Shown in pieces: positions 1 to 7,453 of a stretch of DNA of 10,946 nt. Under the pieces are notes generated by a model that saw only the letters and a list, made by a program, of their open reading frames with translations, did not search any database and was not told the DNA's origin. The first letter of the stretch is position 1; the number at the start of each line of letters is the position of its first letter. The position numbers were made by a program, and so were the translations under genes. The stretch comes from Acidimicrobiia bacterium (GTDB lineage: Bacteria > Actinomycetota > Acidimicrobiia > Spongiisociales > UBA5794): NCBI GenBank assembly GCA_030598905.1, contig JAUVPA010000025.1, positions 1 through 10,946 of the forward strand. Direction: 5' to 3'.

Positions 1-2
1 CT

Positions 3-557
3 ACCCCTCTGCAGATCACGGACCTCGAGGACGCCTCCGTACCGCTGCACGTCATTACGCCAGATGCACGCACGGGTGAGGAGGTGCGCTTGTCATCGGG
101 GCCTGTGCTGGACGCTGTGCTCGCAAGTGCCGCGCTCCCCGGTGTGTTCCCCACCGTGTCGTGGAACGGAAGACACCTCCTCGACGGTGGAATTGCCAAC
201 TATGCACCGATGTCTCACGCTGTATCCCTGGGGGCCGATACGGTGTACGTCCTCACGAGCGGAACAGCGTGCGCGCTGCCCGAGGCCCCACGCGGGGCCA
301 TTCCCCAATTGCTGCACTCGATGAGTTTCCTGATCGCGCGACGACTCGCCACCGAGATCGATCGCGTTCGGCATGAGACCAACCTCGTCGTGCTCCCGCC
401 ACCATGCCCGCTCAGCGTCGCTCCTCACGACTTCAGCCAGGCCGCCGACATGATCAGCAGGTCACTCGTCCTCACCCGCAACTACCTCGATCAGCTCGAC
501 CGGGTCGGCACGGCTCCCATACCGCGTCACCTCGCCCGGCTCGGCCACCACGGGTGA
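3..557 (+). CDS. Patatin-like phospholipase, C-terminal part (5' end outside window)
   Basis: Open reading frame with no start inside the window; the first complete codon is at 3 and the stop is TGA at 555-557, leaving 184 residues. Two patatin-family landmarks are visible. ASAALPGVFP (fragment residues 41-50) is the usual [A/S]SxAxPxxFP segment. DGG (61-63) supplies the catalytic Asp of the Ser-Asp dyad, followed by NYAP, which matches the family's D-G-G/A-x-x-x-N-x-P pattern. The nucleophile GxSxG motif should lie upstream and cannot be checked. Patatin-like proteins of bacteria hydrolyse acyl esters of phospholipids or other lipids; the substrate here is unknown. A lipid-related function would fit the SCP2-type protein next door, but that gene has its own candidate promoter 70 bp downstream, so co-transcription is uncertain. 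An internal GTG at 84 is in frame but lies inside the conserved domain and is not a plausible start. Confidence 0.85.
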   Translation, partial: TPLQITDLEDASVPLHVITPDARTGEEVRLSSGPVLDAVLASAALPGVFPTVSWNGRHLLDGGIANYAPMSHAVSLGADTVYVLTSGTACALPEAPRGAIPQLLHSMSFLIARRLATEIDRVRHETNLVVLPPPCPLSVAPHDFSQAADMISRSLVLTRNYLDQLDRVGTAPIPRHLARLGHHG

Positions 558-592
558 CCACGGCAACAACGTCGTAGGCCGCGGTCGTTTGC

Positions 593-633
593 TGAGAGGC
601 GGATGAGAGGCTGCCAAGCTCCGCGGGTACAAT
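593..633 (+). promoter_or_regulatory. Candidate promoter of the SCP2-like gene with an upstream direct repeat
   Basis: TACAAT at 628-633 is a good -10 hexamer (5 of 6 to TATAAT), placing transcription start near 640 and leaving a leader of about 20 bases with AAGGG at 651-655. No good -35 hexamer sits 16-18 bases upstream. Instead the octamer TGAGAGGC occurs twice, at 593-600 and 604-611, offset by 11 bases (about one helical turn), covering the -35 region. A weak -35 plus helically phased repeats is what an activator-dependent promoter looks like, but this is inference from a short stretch. Confidence 0.4.
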
Positions 634-659
634 TTGTCTCTCAACCGACGAAGGGCAAA

Positions 660-1046
660 GTGGTGGCGAGATTCCTCAGCGAAGAGCACATGAAGGCGTC
701 AACCGATGCGATGAACAACGACGCCGGATTCCAGAACGCCATGACCGGCAAGACCCTTGGACTCCAGTTCATCGTGGCTGACGGTCCCGACGGCAACGTC
801 GACTACTACTTGCATGTCTCCGACGGTGCCGCAACGATGGCTCTCGGGGAGCTCGACGGCGCCGAGGCCTCGGTGACCAGCGACTTCGAGACGGCTCAGG
901 CCCTCTCCAAGGGTGACCTCAATGTGCAGACGGCTTTCATGACCGGCAAGGTCAAGGTCGGCGGCAACATGGCCACCCTGATGATGAACCAGGGTCTGGT
1001 GAACGAGTTCGTCCGCGTCCAAAGCGATCTGGACATCGACTACTGA
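660..1046 (+). CDS. SCP2 sterol-binding-domain-like protein
   Basis: A small soluble protein of 128 residues with no signal peptide or membrane segment. Its composition and layout match single-domain SCP2 (sterol carrier protein 2) proteins of actinobacteria. There is an N-terminal helix, then a strand-rich part with the pattern LGLQFIVADGPDGNVDYYLHVSDGAATMALGEL split over residues 30-65. Then comes the typical 'D..TAQALSKGDLNVQTAFMTGKVKVGGNMATLM' region, where the domain tests for a small 'activity' segment ending in a G-K-[V/I]-K-x-x-G motif. SCP2 folds hold a hydrophobic tunnel that binds fatty acyl chains or sterol-like lipids; the ligand here is unknown. GTG at 660 is preferred because AAGGG lies at 651-655; a second in-frame GTG at 663 is equally possible (spacing 7). 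The frame stays open upstream to an ATG at 603, but that lies before the -10 box. It ends at a strong hairpin facing the HU gene. Confidence 0.8.
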   Translation: MVARFLSEEHMKASTDAMNNDAGFQNAMTGKTLGLQFIVADGPDGNVDYYLHVSDGAATMALGELDGAEASVTSDFETAQALSKGDLNVQTAFMTGKVKVGGNMATLMMNQGLVNEFVRVQSDLDIDY

Positions 1047-1054
1047 GTGTTGGG

Positions 1055-1094
1055 ACGCAGAGGAGGAGGCCCCGAAGGGCCTCCTCCTCTGCGT
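1055..1094. terminator. Long perfect hairpin shared by two convergent genes
   Basis: An 18-bp stem without any mismatch (arms 1055-1072 and 1077-1094) closed by a CGAA tetraloop at 1073-1076. It begins 8 bases after the SCP2-like stop and ends 19 bases from the HU stop. Being symmetric, it can fold in either transcript, so it probably serves as a bidirectional terminator. No T-run follows it on either strand, so it does not match the classical Rho-independent pattern; U-less hairpin terminators have been proposed in actinobacteria. It may instead protect 3' ends. Confidence 0.75.
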
Positions 1095-1113
1095 TGGGTA
1101 GGTGGTAGGGGGA

Positions 1114-1392
1114 CTAGCCCGGCCTCACCGCGTCTTTGAACGCTTTGCCGGCCTTGAAGGCAGGCACCCGTGTCGCCGGTACGTAAACCTCTGCGCCCGT
1201 CTGCGGATTGCGAGCGGTGCGTGCTTTGCGATCGCGGCCCTCGAAGGTGCCGAAACCCGTGAGCTGAACCTTGCCCCCGGCAACAGTTGCTCTGACGATG
1301 ACGTCGAGCGTCTCGTCGACCATCTTCGACGCGAGCGCTTTCGACTCGCCCGTGTTGCGCGCAACCGCGTCGATGAGTTCACCCTTGTTCAC
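1114..1392 (-). CDS. hup: Histone-like DNA-binding protein HU
   Basis: A 92-residue nucleoid protein that dimerises and bends or wraps DNA with little sequence preference. The N-terminal MNKGELIDAVA is the standard HU/IHF opening helix. GFGTF (46-50) is the conserved turn, and RNPQTGAEVYVPA (61-73) is the flexible beta-arm, with RNP at 61-63 carrying the proline that inserts between bases. The protein ends at FKDAVRPG, so it is a minimal one-domain HU. It lacks the long Lys/Ala-rich tail of mycobacterial HupB and streptomycete HupS. The start is GTG at 1390-1392 with a strong GGGAGG site (1400-1405 on the reverse strand) seven bases upstream. It lies behind mdh in the same direction but across 221 bp with its own promoter, so it is probably expressed separately. 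HU rather than IHF is inferred from the single gene and overall match. Confidence 0.95.
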   Translation of the reverse strand: MNKGELIDAVARNTGESKALASKMVDETLDVIVRATVAGGKVQLTGFGTFEGRDRKARTARNPQTGAEVYVPATRVPAFKAGKAFKDAVRPG

Positions 1393-1441
1393 TGATGGAC
1401 CTCCCTTGTCTCACGCTTGTGAGGTGAATGACACTCGTGTA

Positions 1442-1470
1442 ACTCTACCGGCGTCCTCACACCTCGACAA
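1442..1470 (-). promoter_or_regulatory. Candidate HU promoter
   Basis: On the reverse strand TTGTCG (1465-1470) and TAGAGT (1442-1447) are separated by exactly 17 bases and each match 4 of 6 consensus -35/-10 positions. Transcription would start near 1435, giving a leader of roughly 42 bases. The leader contains a small perfect hairpin, CTCAC-4-GTGAG (1410-1423), immediately before the GGGAGG ribosome site at 1400-1405. A short palindrome, ACAC-TC-GTGT (1431-1440), lies at the predicted start. Confidence 0.45.
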
Positions 1471-1533
1471 GAACCCTTACGGGGCAAGGACTGCGGCTGA
1501 TGCCCCAGAGGGAAGAGTACGCGGGGCCTCGAC

Positions 1534-1555
1534 ACTTTCGCCACAACGCGAAAGT
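1534..1555. repeat. Perfect inverted repeat ACTTTCGC-N6-GCGAAAGT between mdh and hup
   Basis: Two 8-base arms (1534-1541 and 1548-1555) separated by six bases; a third copy of the core TTTCGC lies at 1581-1586. It sits about 60 bases past the mdh stop and about 100 bases upstream of the predicted HU transcription start. It could be a weak mdh terminator (no T-run follows on the reverse strand) or an operator for a dimeric regulator. The rest of the 221-bp gap 1393-1613 shows no RNA gene or small ORF I would defend. Confidence 0.4.
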
Positions 1556-1613
1556 TGGCAGTCGGTCATCGATAGTCGGATTTCGCGCTCTTGGTAACGA
1601 CTACAGCTAACGG

Positions 1614-2549
1614 CTAGAGACTTATCTGCTCTAGATCCGCGACCTTTCCCTTCACTGCGATCGCCGCTTCGCGCAGGCCGGCGAGCTCGTCTTCCGTGAG
1701 GTCGGCTTCAACGATGCCGGTCACTCCCCCGGCACCCAAGGTCGCTACCACGCCGAGATAGACGCCTTCGATGTCGTACTGGCCGTCCATCCAGGCACAG
1801 ACCGGCAATTCGGCGTTCGAATCGGTCACCACCGCCTCGACCATTGCCGCGGCAGCGGCCGACGGCGCGTAGTAGGCGCTGCCGGTCTTCAACAGGCCGA
1901 CGATCTCCGCCCCCCCTTTTCGCGTCCGGTCGACGAGCCCTGCGATCGTCTCCTCATCGAAGACATCGGTCAGCGGCACGCCATCGACCGAACACAGCGA
2001 AGGCACGGGCACCATCGTGTCGCCGTGGCTTCCGAGAGTCACAGCCTTCACGGAGAGGATGTCCACACCTGCCTTCTCGGCGATGAAGTGCGCGAAGCGA
2101 GCACTGTCCAGCATCCCCGCCTGGCCGATGACGCGTGCCTTGGGAAACCCGGAAACGTCGGCGGTGAGCGTGGCCATCTGGTCCAGTGGGTTGGTGACAA
2201 CGATGATCACAGCGTCCGGCGAGCCGGCGACGACGTTCTTGGTGACGTCGGAGACGATGCGGGCGTTCACCTCGAGCAGATCCATGCGGCTCATGCCGGG
2301 TTTGCGCGGAAGACCGGCTGTGATCACGACAACGTCGCTTCCCGCAGTATCGGCGTAGTCATTGGTTCCGGTGACGACGGTGCGATATGCCAGAACCGGC
2401 CGGCTCTGGTTCATGTCGAGAGCCAGGCCCTGGGGCAAACCCTCGACGATGTCCGTCATCACGACTTCGTCAGCAACGTCGGATTCGGCGAGTCGCTGAA
2501 CGGTGGTGGAGCCGTACTTGCCCGCCCCGACGACTGTGACTTTGCTCAT
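1614..2549 (-). CDS. mdh: Malate dehydrogenase, LDH-like type
   Basis: Oxidises malate to oxaloacetate with NAD in the TCA cycle; cytoplasmic. The product is 311 residues, the usual size for the lactate-dehydrogenase-like MDH group. The Rossmann glycine motif is VGAGKYG (7-13), with Asp33 at the end of strand 2 favouring NAD. LPRKPGMSRMDLL (80-92) holds Arg82, the residue that is Gln in lactate dehydrogenases and so identifies malate as substrate, and Arg88. VTNPLD (118-123) gives the active-site Asn, LDSARF (147-152) the Asp/Arg pair, and GSHGD (173-177) the catalytic His175. The start is ATG at 2547-2549 with GAGGAG at 2555-2560 five bases upstream. The frame is open further upstream to 2636, but that extension would precede the Rossmann motif by 29 meaningless residues. 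An AUG-UAA pair (2554-2549) overlaps the start codon by one base. Reading away from it is the lipoprotein gene. Confidence 0.95.
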   Translation of the reverse strand: MSKVTVVGAGKYGSTTVQRLAESDVADEVVMTDIVEGLPQGLALDMNQSRPVLAYRTVVTGTNDYADTAGSDVVVITAGLPRKPGMSRMDLLEVNARIVSDVTKNVVAGSPDAVIIVVTNPLDQMATLTADVSGFPKARVIGQAGMLDSARFAHFIAEKAGVDILSVKAVTLGSHGDTMVPVPSLCSVDGVPLTDVFDEETIAGLVDRTRKGGAEIVGLLKTGSAYYAPSAAAAAMVEAVVTDSNAELPVCAWMDGQYDIEGVYLGVVATLGAGGVTGIVEADLTEDELAGLREAAIAVKGKVADLEQISL

Positions 2550-2554
2550 TACAT

Positions 2555-2595
2555 CTCCTCGATTGTTGGCGCAACACAAGAGTAATGATCGAGGA
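2555..2595 (-). promoter_or_regulatory. Inverted repeat in mdh leader that can pair with its ribosome-binding site
   Basis: TCCTCGAT at 2556-2563 and ATCGAGGA at 2588-2595 are perfect complements over 8 bases, with a further possible G-U pair (2555/2596). In the mdh transcript the downstream arm contains most of the GAGGAG ribosome site (2555-2560). Nested inside, directly next to that arm, is a second perfect hairpin, TGTTG-GCG-CAACA (2564-2576). If the transcript begins upstream of 2596, the fold would hide the ribosome site. If it begins inside, for example after the TACTCT-like box near 2579-2584, only the inner hairpin remains. The same dyad could be a protein operator in the divergent 76-bp gap. 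Confidence 0.4.
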
Positions 2596-2625
2596 ACACC
2601 CCGAATCTGGCCGATAAACAGATCC

Positions 2626-3750
2626 ATGTGGTTCAATCGTCGAGACGTGAGACGTCATTCGATCCTCCCCCTTGTTGCCGTATTGATGCTCACGATCGCG
2701 AGCTGCTCGCTCGAAGTGACGCCCCAGCCACAACCCGGCCCTGGAGGAGTGCAACTCGAGATTCCCGAGCCGGGACGAGTCGACTGGCGGCGGACCGTCG
2801 CAGGATTCGAGATCTCGGGCGTCGACACTGAACCCGATCAAGCCGAGTTGGCGCTTCTGGAGCGGGCCATCCTCGAGATGCCAGACGAACTCCTCGAAGT
2901 GGCCCAGGTGCGACGATTCTATCGGGTTCCCGCCGGTGACTCGCCGCACGGAACCGCGGCATATGCGATCGGGCCCGACGTGTACCTGATCGACGAGACG
3001 TTTCGCGATCTCGACAGCGGACTGACCACTTTCGACCTCGTTCGACTCCTCGCTCACGAGATGACCCATGCCGCCCAGTTCGCTGAGCTCGAAGCGAGCG
3101 ACATCGATCGAATCCAGGAAGCTGGTCTCGACGATCCGATCCCCACATCGAGCTTCGTCGCCGCGTTCGCAGACGGTGTGGGATGGTCCGATCGTGGTCG
3201 TGCAACGGGACTGCCCGACTGGGTCTTGCCGGCCCCCGCCGGCACCACGTCGTACGGGAGAACGGCCCCCGAAGAGGACATGGCCGAAACGGTGGCTGAG
3301 GTGGTGACCGGGTCGGGGCCTGCCGTTTCGGCCGATCGGGAGCGGTGGGTGCAGGAGTGGCTGGACACGTCGGCGGCACGATTGAACGGCGGAAGACCGT
3401 GGGCACCGCGTGGATCGCAGCGCATCGTCACCGAGCAGCGGCTCTACGACGAGGATGAGGTCGCGAGGAGAGCGAGCGGTCCCGTCGAAGTCATCTCGTA
3501 TGCCGTGCCTGCGGGTGCCGGCCAGTTGGCTCAGTTGAGCCGCGACGTTGAGCGGGAAATGGCCGAAAGGCAGGTCAAGGGAACGCTCCAAACGGTGGCC
3601 GATGATCGAGTGGATCGGTCGGCCGGACTCTTCACGCGAGGTGACGGTGTCGCGTATTGGGTCGAGATCTGGGATTTCCGCAACGCTCCGGGATTCGTCA
3701 ACCCGCCCTCAACACCGGTCATCACATACGCCGTACTGTGGATCGGCTGA
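2626..3750 (+). CDS. Predicted zinc-metallopeptidase-like lipoprotein
   Basis: A 374-residue exported protein of no family I can name. The first 27 residues form a lipoprotein signal peptide: basic start (MWFNRRDVRRH), hydrophobic core, then lipobox I-A-S-C with the lipid-bearing Cys27. After a Pro/Gln-rich linker there is a domain with LLAHEMTHAAQF, an HExxH motif at His144-Glu145-x-x-His148 placed as in gluzincin metallopeptidases. EEDMAETVAEV follows, with Glu221 about 73 residues later as a likely third zinc ligand (an 'E-D-x-A-E' helix is common in such folds). The C-terminal third (from about residue 270) has no recognisable motif and ends YAVLWIG. It is probably anchored to the outer face of the cytoplasmic membrane; whether it is an active protease is inference. 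ATG 2626 is chosen because it gives a proper signal peptide; no clear ribosome site precedes it, so a leaderless transcript is possible. It is divergent from mdh. Confidence 0.75.
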   Translation: MWFNRRDVRRHSILPLVAVLMLTIASCSLEVTPQPQPGPGGVQLEIPEPGRVDWRRTVAGFEISGVDTEPDQAELALLERAILEMPDELLEVAQVRRFYRVPAGDSPHGTAAYAIGPDVYLIDETFRDLDSGLTTFDLVRLLAHEMTHAAQFAELEASDIDRIQEAGLDDPIPTSSFVAAFADGVGWSDRGRATGLPDWVLPAPAGTTSYGRTAPEEDMAETVAEVVTGSGPAVSADRERWVQEWLDTSAARLNGGRPWAPRGSQRIVTEQRLYDEDEVARRASGPVEVISYAVPAGAGQLAQLSRDVEREMAERQVKGTLQTVADDRVDRSAGLFTRGDGVAYWVEIWDFRNAPGFVNPPSTPVITYAVLWIG

Positions 3751-3758
3751 TCAACACC

Positions 3759-3806
3759 CGTCTGGCGTACCCCAGGCCCGCATTCGGGCCTGGGGTACGC
3801 CAGACG
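3759..3806. terminator. 22-bp perfect hairpin shared by two convergent genes
   Basis: Arms 3759-3780 and 3785-3806 pair over 22 bases with no mismatch around a four-base loop (CATT). It lies 8 bases after the lipoprotein stop and 10 bases before the stop of the leftward membrane-protein gene, so it can terminate transcripts from both sides. As with the hairpin at 1055-1094, no T-run follows on either strand. Confidence 0.75.
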
Positions 3807-3816
3807 TCGGCCAGAG

Positions 3817-6177
3817 CTACAGGTAGCCGTTGCTCTCCAGCCACTTCATCGCCGGGAACCCCTCAACGGCGGGCAGGTAGAACGAGATCATTCGGTAGGT
3901 GATCGTCGCCGCGAAGGCGGTGGCCTCGTCGAGCCCCATCACGACGAGGATGCCGGTCATGAAAGTCTCGGCGACACCGATGCCGCCCGGGATGGGCACC
4001 AAACCTGCCAGCAAGTTGGTTGCCACGACGGCAACGAGACACGATCCGAAGCTCAGAGGAGAGTCCACCGCCCACAGGATCAGGAACAGCGTTGTGGCCA
4101 GGATCAGGCGGGCCACGAGATTGCTCCCGAGCAGGCCGAGCGCACGACTCGGACGCTTCAAAACCCCGGCAAGCGATCCCCACGCCTCCTTCAGTATGGG
4201 GATGATGAGGTCGCGCAATTTCCGTATCCGGAATACAGCGATCACGACGCCGGCCACGACCAAGACGATGATCAGCAGGATCAAACCCCAGTTGACCTCG
4301 TCGACGTCCACGTCGAGACCCAGGCTGATGTCACCGAAGACGAGAGCGGTCAAGAGAATCATCGCCTCGACTAAGAATCCGCTGATCCCGTCGATTGCTC
4401 CCTGGGTTATCGATTGAGCGGCGGAGATCCCGTATTTGTAGAGGAAGGCAGCATTCATCGTGATTCGACCGGCCGCACTGGGCACGGCGAGACCGATGAA
4501 CTTCACCGACACCTGCAGCGAGGTCAACGGCCATAGCGGGAGGGACATGCCGGCGGCGAACATCATGCCCGTGGCCTCAGGGATGAACACCAGATGGCCG
4601 ATACCGAGCGCAACGATGATGAGGAACCAGTTGGCGTTCTCGAGGACATCCCACACCGCCGCAAAGTCGATACCGAGAATCATCGGGATGAATGCGTAGG
4701 CAGCGAAGAACAGCAAGCCGGCCATCAGCAGGTTTCGACCGCTGACCCTGCGCAGCCTCGCCGGGGCAGGCAGCTCCTCGCCGGTCACGGTGGCAACCTC
4801 CTCTCGAATCGCCTTCATGACGTTCTTCGGTTTGTCGGCCTGCTTGCGCGTTTGGCTGCTCACGGCCGGTATCTGCAAGAAGGGAAGGGCCGTTCCCAGG
4901 GCTTCGCTTCCGAGTCCCCGGTGTGCAGCAGCAACTGCGCGCTCTGGACCAACCAGCAGCGTCGTCGAGAAAAGGAACTCGACGATGTCGAGCGACTGCT
5001 GTGATTCCGTGGCGGTGAGCGAGCCGAAGGTGAAGTCGCTGATTTCGTGGCCGGCTTCGTTGATTCGAACAGAATCTGTCGTCAGAGCGCCGTGTGACAA
5101 CCCGGCTGTGTGGATCGACGCGACATCACGCCAGATCGCTTCGAGTTGGTCGCCCGTCACATCGTCGGCCCCGAGTTGGACCATCGAGGGGCCGCTCCGG
5201 CTCAGTGCAAGAAGGGCAACCTGGTCGTTGGGTTGTGTCGCCGCCTCGACATCGGGAACTGAGGCGCCGGTCCGGTGCGCCATCAAAGTGACCAGCGCCT
5301 CGTGCTCCACTCCTTGGATCCGGGAGTAGGTGACCGAGGGCCCCTGGGCCTTGTACCACACGCCCCGCCACAGTTTCGACATGAGCTGCGAGTCGGTGGC
5401 GTCACGGCCGTATGCCTTGATGTCGTATTCGGTGCCGTCGTCTGCCGTCGCGATCAACCGACGTACCCCCCACGACTGCACGTCGCCGATCCGAATGTCA
5501 CCGATCGACACCCCTGCCTGCGCCAACGCCATCAGCACGGTTTCCTTGTCCGGATAACCCTTCGGCGAACCGAAAGCCAGCAGCACGGCACCGGCGCTGA
5601 TCATGCCGACGGCTACGCCACCGACGGCGTCGCTTGGGAACCCGTAGCCGAGGCCGACTGCCGCAAGGGCGATCACGATGACGATCGCCCATCCCAGTCG
5701 TCTCATCGGCCGGGCGAGGTGCGGTCCTGCGGCGATCAGCATTGCCGTGACGAGGGCGATGCGCAGCACCGGGAATTGCGGTTCCGGATTCTCGAGGCCC
5801 AGTTCTGGCAGCACGTATGGCCAGGCATCGCTGAAACGCTGTACGAGAAAGATGGTGATCGTGCCGGAGACGAGAGCGGCGAGGAGTATGTCGCGCAACG
5901 CATCGAACCGGCTCCTCCCACCGATCGCGGTTGCAAAGACCAGGAATATCGCATAGAGGAAGCCGAATCCGTAGACGAGGGACAAAATCGGATCCATCCA
6001 GGAGGGAAAAGCGTCGGTGACGGCAACGAGAGCTTCTTCGAACAGAGTGAGCACATCGAAGGTCACAGCCGTCCAGAACAAGAGAACCACACCGACGATC
6101 ACCGTCATCGCGTCCGAAGCGCGGCGAGCGCGAGGCTGGTCGCTTGGAGCGATGAAGTATGACGAAAGGGCGCTCAC
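3817..6177 (-). CDS. Flippase-like (LPG synthase TM-type) membrane protein with internal kinase-like domain
   Basis: A 786-residue integral membrane protein in three parts. Residues ~25-205 contain about six hydrophobic segments after the cytosolic motif APSDQPRARR. Residues ~210-475 form a soluble kinase/aminoglycoside-phosphotransferase-like domain: YDIKAYGRD has a beta-3-type Lys254, VEHEAL a helix-C-type Glu, SHGAL (361-365) stands where HGDL/HRDL is expected, and SDFTFG keeps Asp381. Residues ~480-786 have many membrane segments and the signature PIPGGIGVAE (728-737) of the UPF0104/lysylphosphatidylglycerol-synthase transmembrane family, whose better-known members (MprF flippase part, AglD) handle lipid-linked substrates. 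The catalytic Asp and the following Asn are replaced by Ala364 and Ser369, so the middle domain is probably a pseudokinase that senses or binds. GTG at 6177 is chosen; a TTG at 6186 would sit against the upstream GTAGG with no spacing. It is last in the cluster, 37 bases after icd. The transported lipid is unknown. Confidence 0.85.
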   Translation of the reverse strand: MSALSSYFIAPSDQPRARRASDAMTVIVGVVLLFWTAVTFDVLTLFEEALVAVTDAFPSWMDPILSLVYGFGFLYAIFLVFATAIGGRSRFDALRDILLAALVSGTITIFLVQRFSDAWPYVLPELGLENPEPQFPVLRIALVTAMLIAAGPHLARPMRRLGWAIVIVIALAAVGLGYGFPSDAVGGVAVGMISAGAVLLAFGSPKGYPDKETVLMALAQAGVSIGDIRIGDVQSWGVRRLIATADDGTEYDIKAYGRDATDSQLMSKLWRGVWYKAQGPSVTYSRIQGVEHEALVTLMAHRTGASVPDVEAATQPNDQVALLALSRSGPSMVQLGADDVTGDQLEAIWRDVASIHTAGLSHGALTTDSVRINEAGHEISDFTFGSLTATESQQSLDIVEFLFSTTLLVGPERAVAAAHRGLGSEALGTALPFLQIPAVSSQTRKQADKPKNVMKAIREEVATVTGEELPAPARLRRVSGRNLLMAGLLFFAAYAFIPMILGIDFAAVWDVLENANWFLIIVALGIGHLVFIPEATGMMFAAGMSLPLWPLTSLQVSVKFIGLAVPSAAGRITMNAAFLYKYGISAAQSITQGAIDGISGFLVEAMILLTALVFGDISLGLDVDVDEVNWGLILLIIVLVVAGVVIAVFRIRKLRDLIIPILKEAWGSLAGVLKRPSRALGLLGSNLVARLILATTLFLILWAVDSPLSFGSCLVAVVATNLLAGLVPIPGGIGVAETFMTGILVVMGLDEATAFAATITYRMISFYLPAVEGFPAMKWLESNGYL

Positions 6178-6214
6178 CGGGCACAACCTACCCGGCTCAC
6201 CCCGAGGCCCGACG

Positions 6215-7417
<1,203 letters not shown>

Positions 7418-7453
7418 GAGGCTCCTGAGATGTAGGGGCTTGAGGCGTGAAAG

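Noticed and set aside
1393..1613. A tRNA or small RNA gene in the mdh-hup gap
   Set aside because: No cloverleaf, no T-loop consensus and no strong terminator; only the inverted repeat and the HU promoter are supportable.
1614..1634. CTAGAG/CTCTAG inverted repeat at the mdh 3' end
   Set aside because: Only 6 bp, inside the last codons of mdh, with no T-run; too weak to call a terminator.
2547..2554. AUG-UAA minimal upstream ORF overlapping the mdh start codon
   Set aside because: The upstream AUG touches the GAGGAG site with no spacing, so ribosomes are unlikely to start there; it is probably chance.
2550..2636. A longer mdh with a start at 2636
   Set aside because: The added 29 residues precede the standard MDH N-terminus and would overlap the divergent lipoprotein start; a good ribosome site precedes ATG 2549.
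2470..3591. A 373-residue open frame on the - strand opposite the lipoprotein
   Set aside because: It has no motif or ribosome site, runs into the mdh 5' region, and the + strand frame has a signal peptide and HExxH motif.
5275..6162. A 295-residue open frame on the + strand
   Set aside because: It is antisense to the membrane-protein gene, has a composition rich in Arg, Gly, His and Asp with no domain, and arises from high-GC codon use on the opposite strand.
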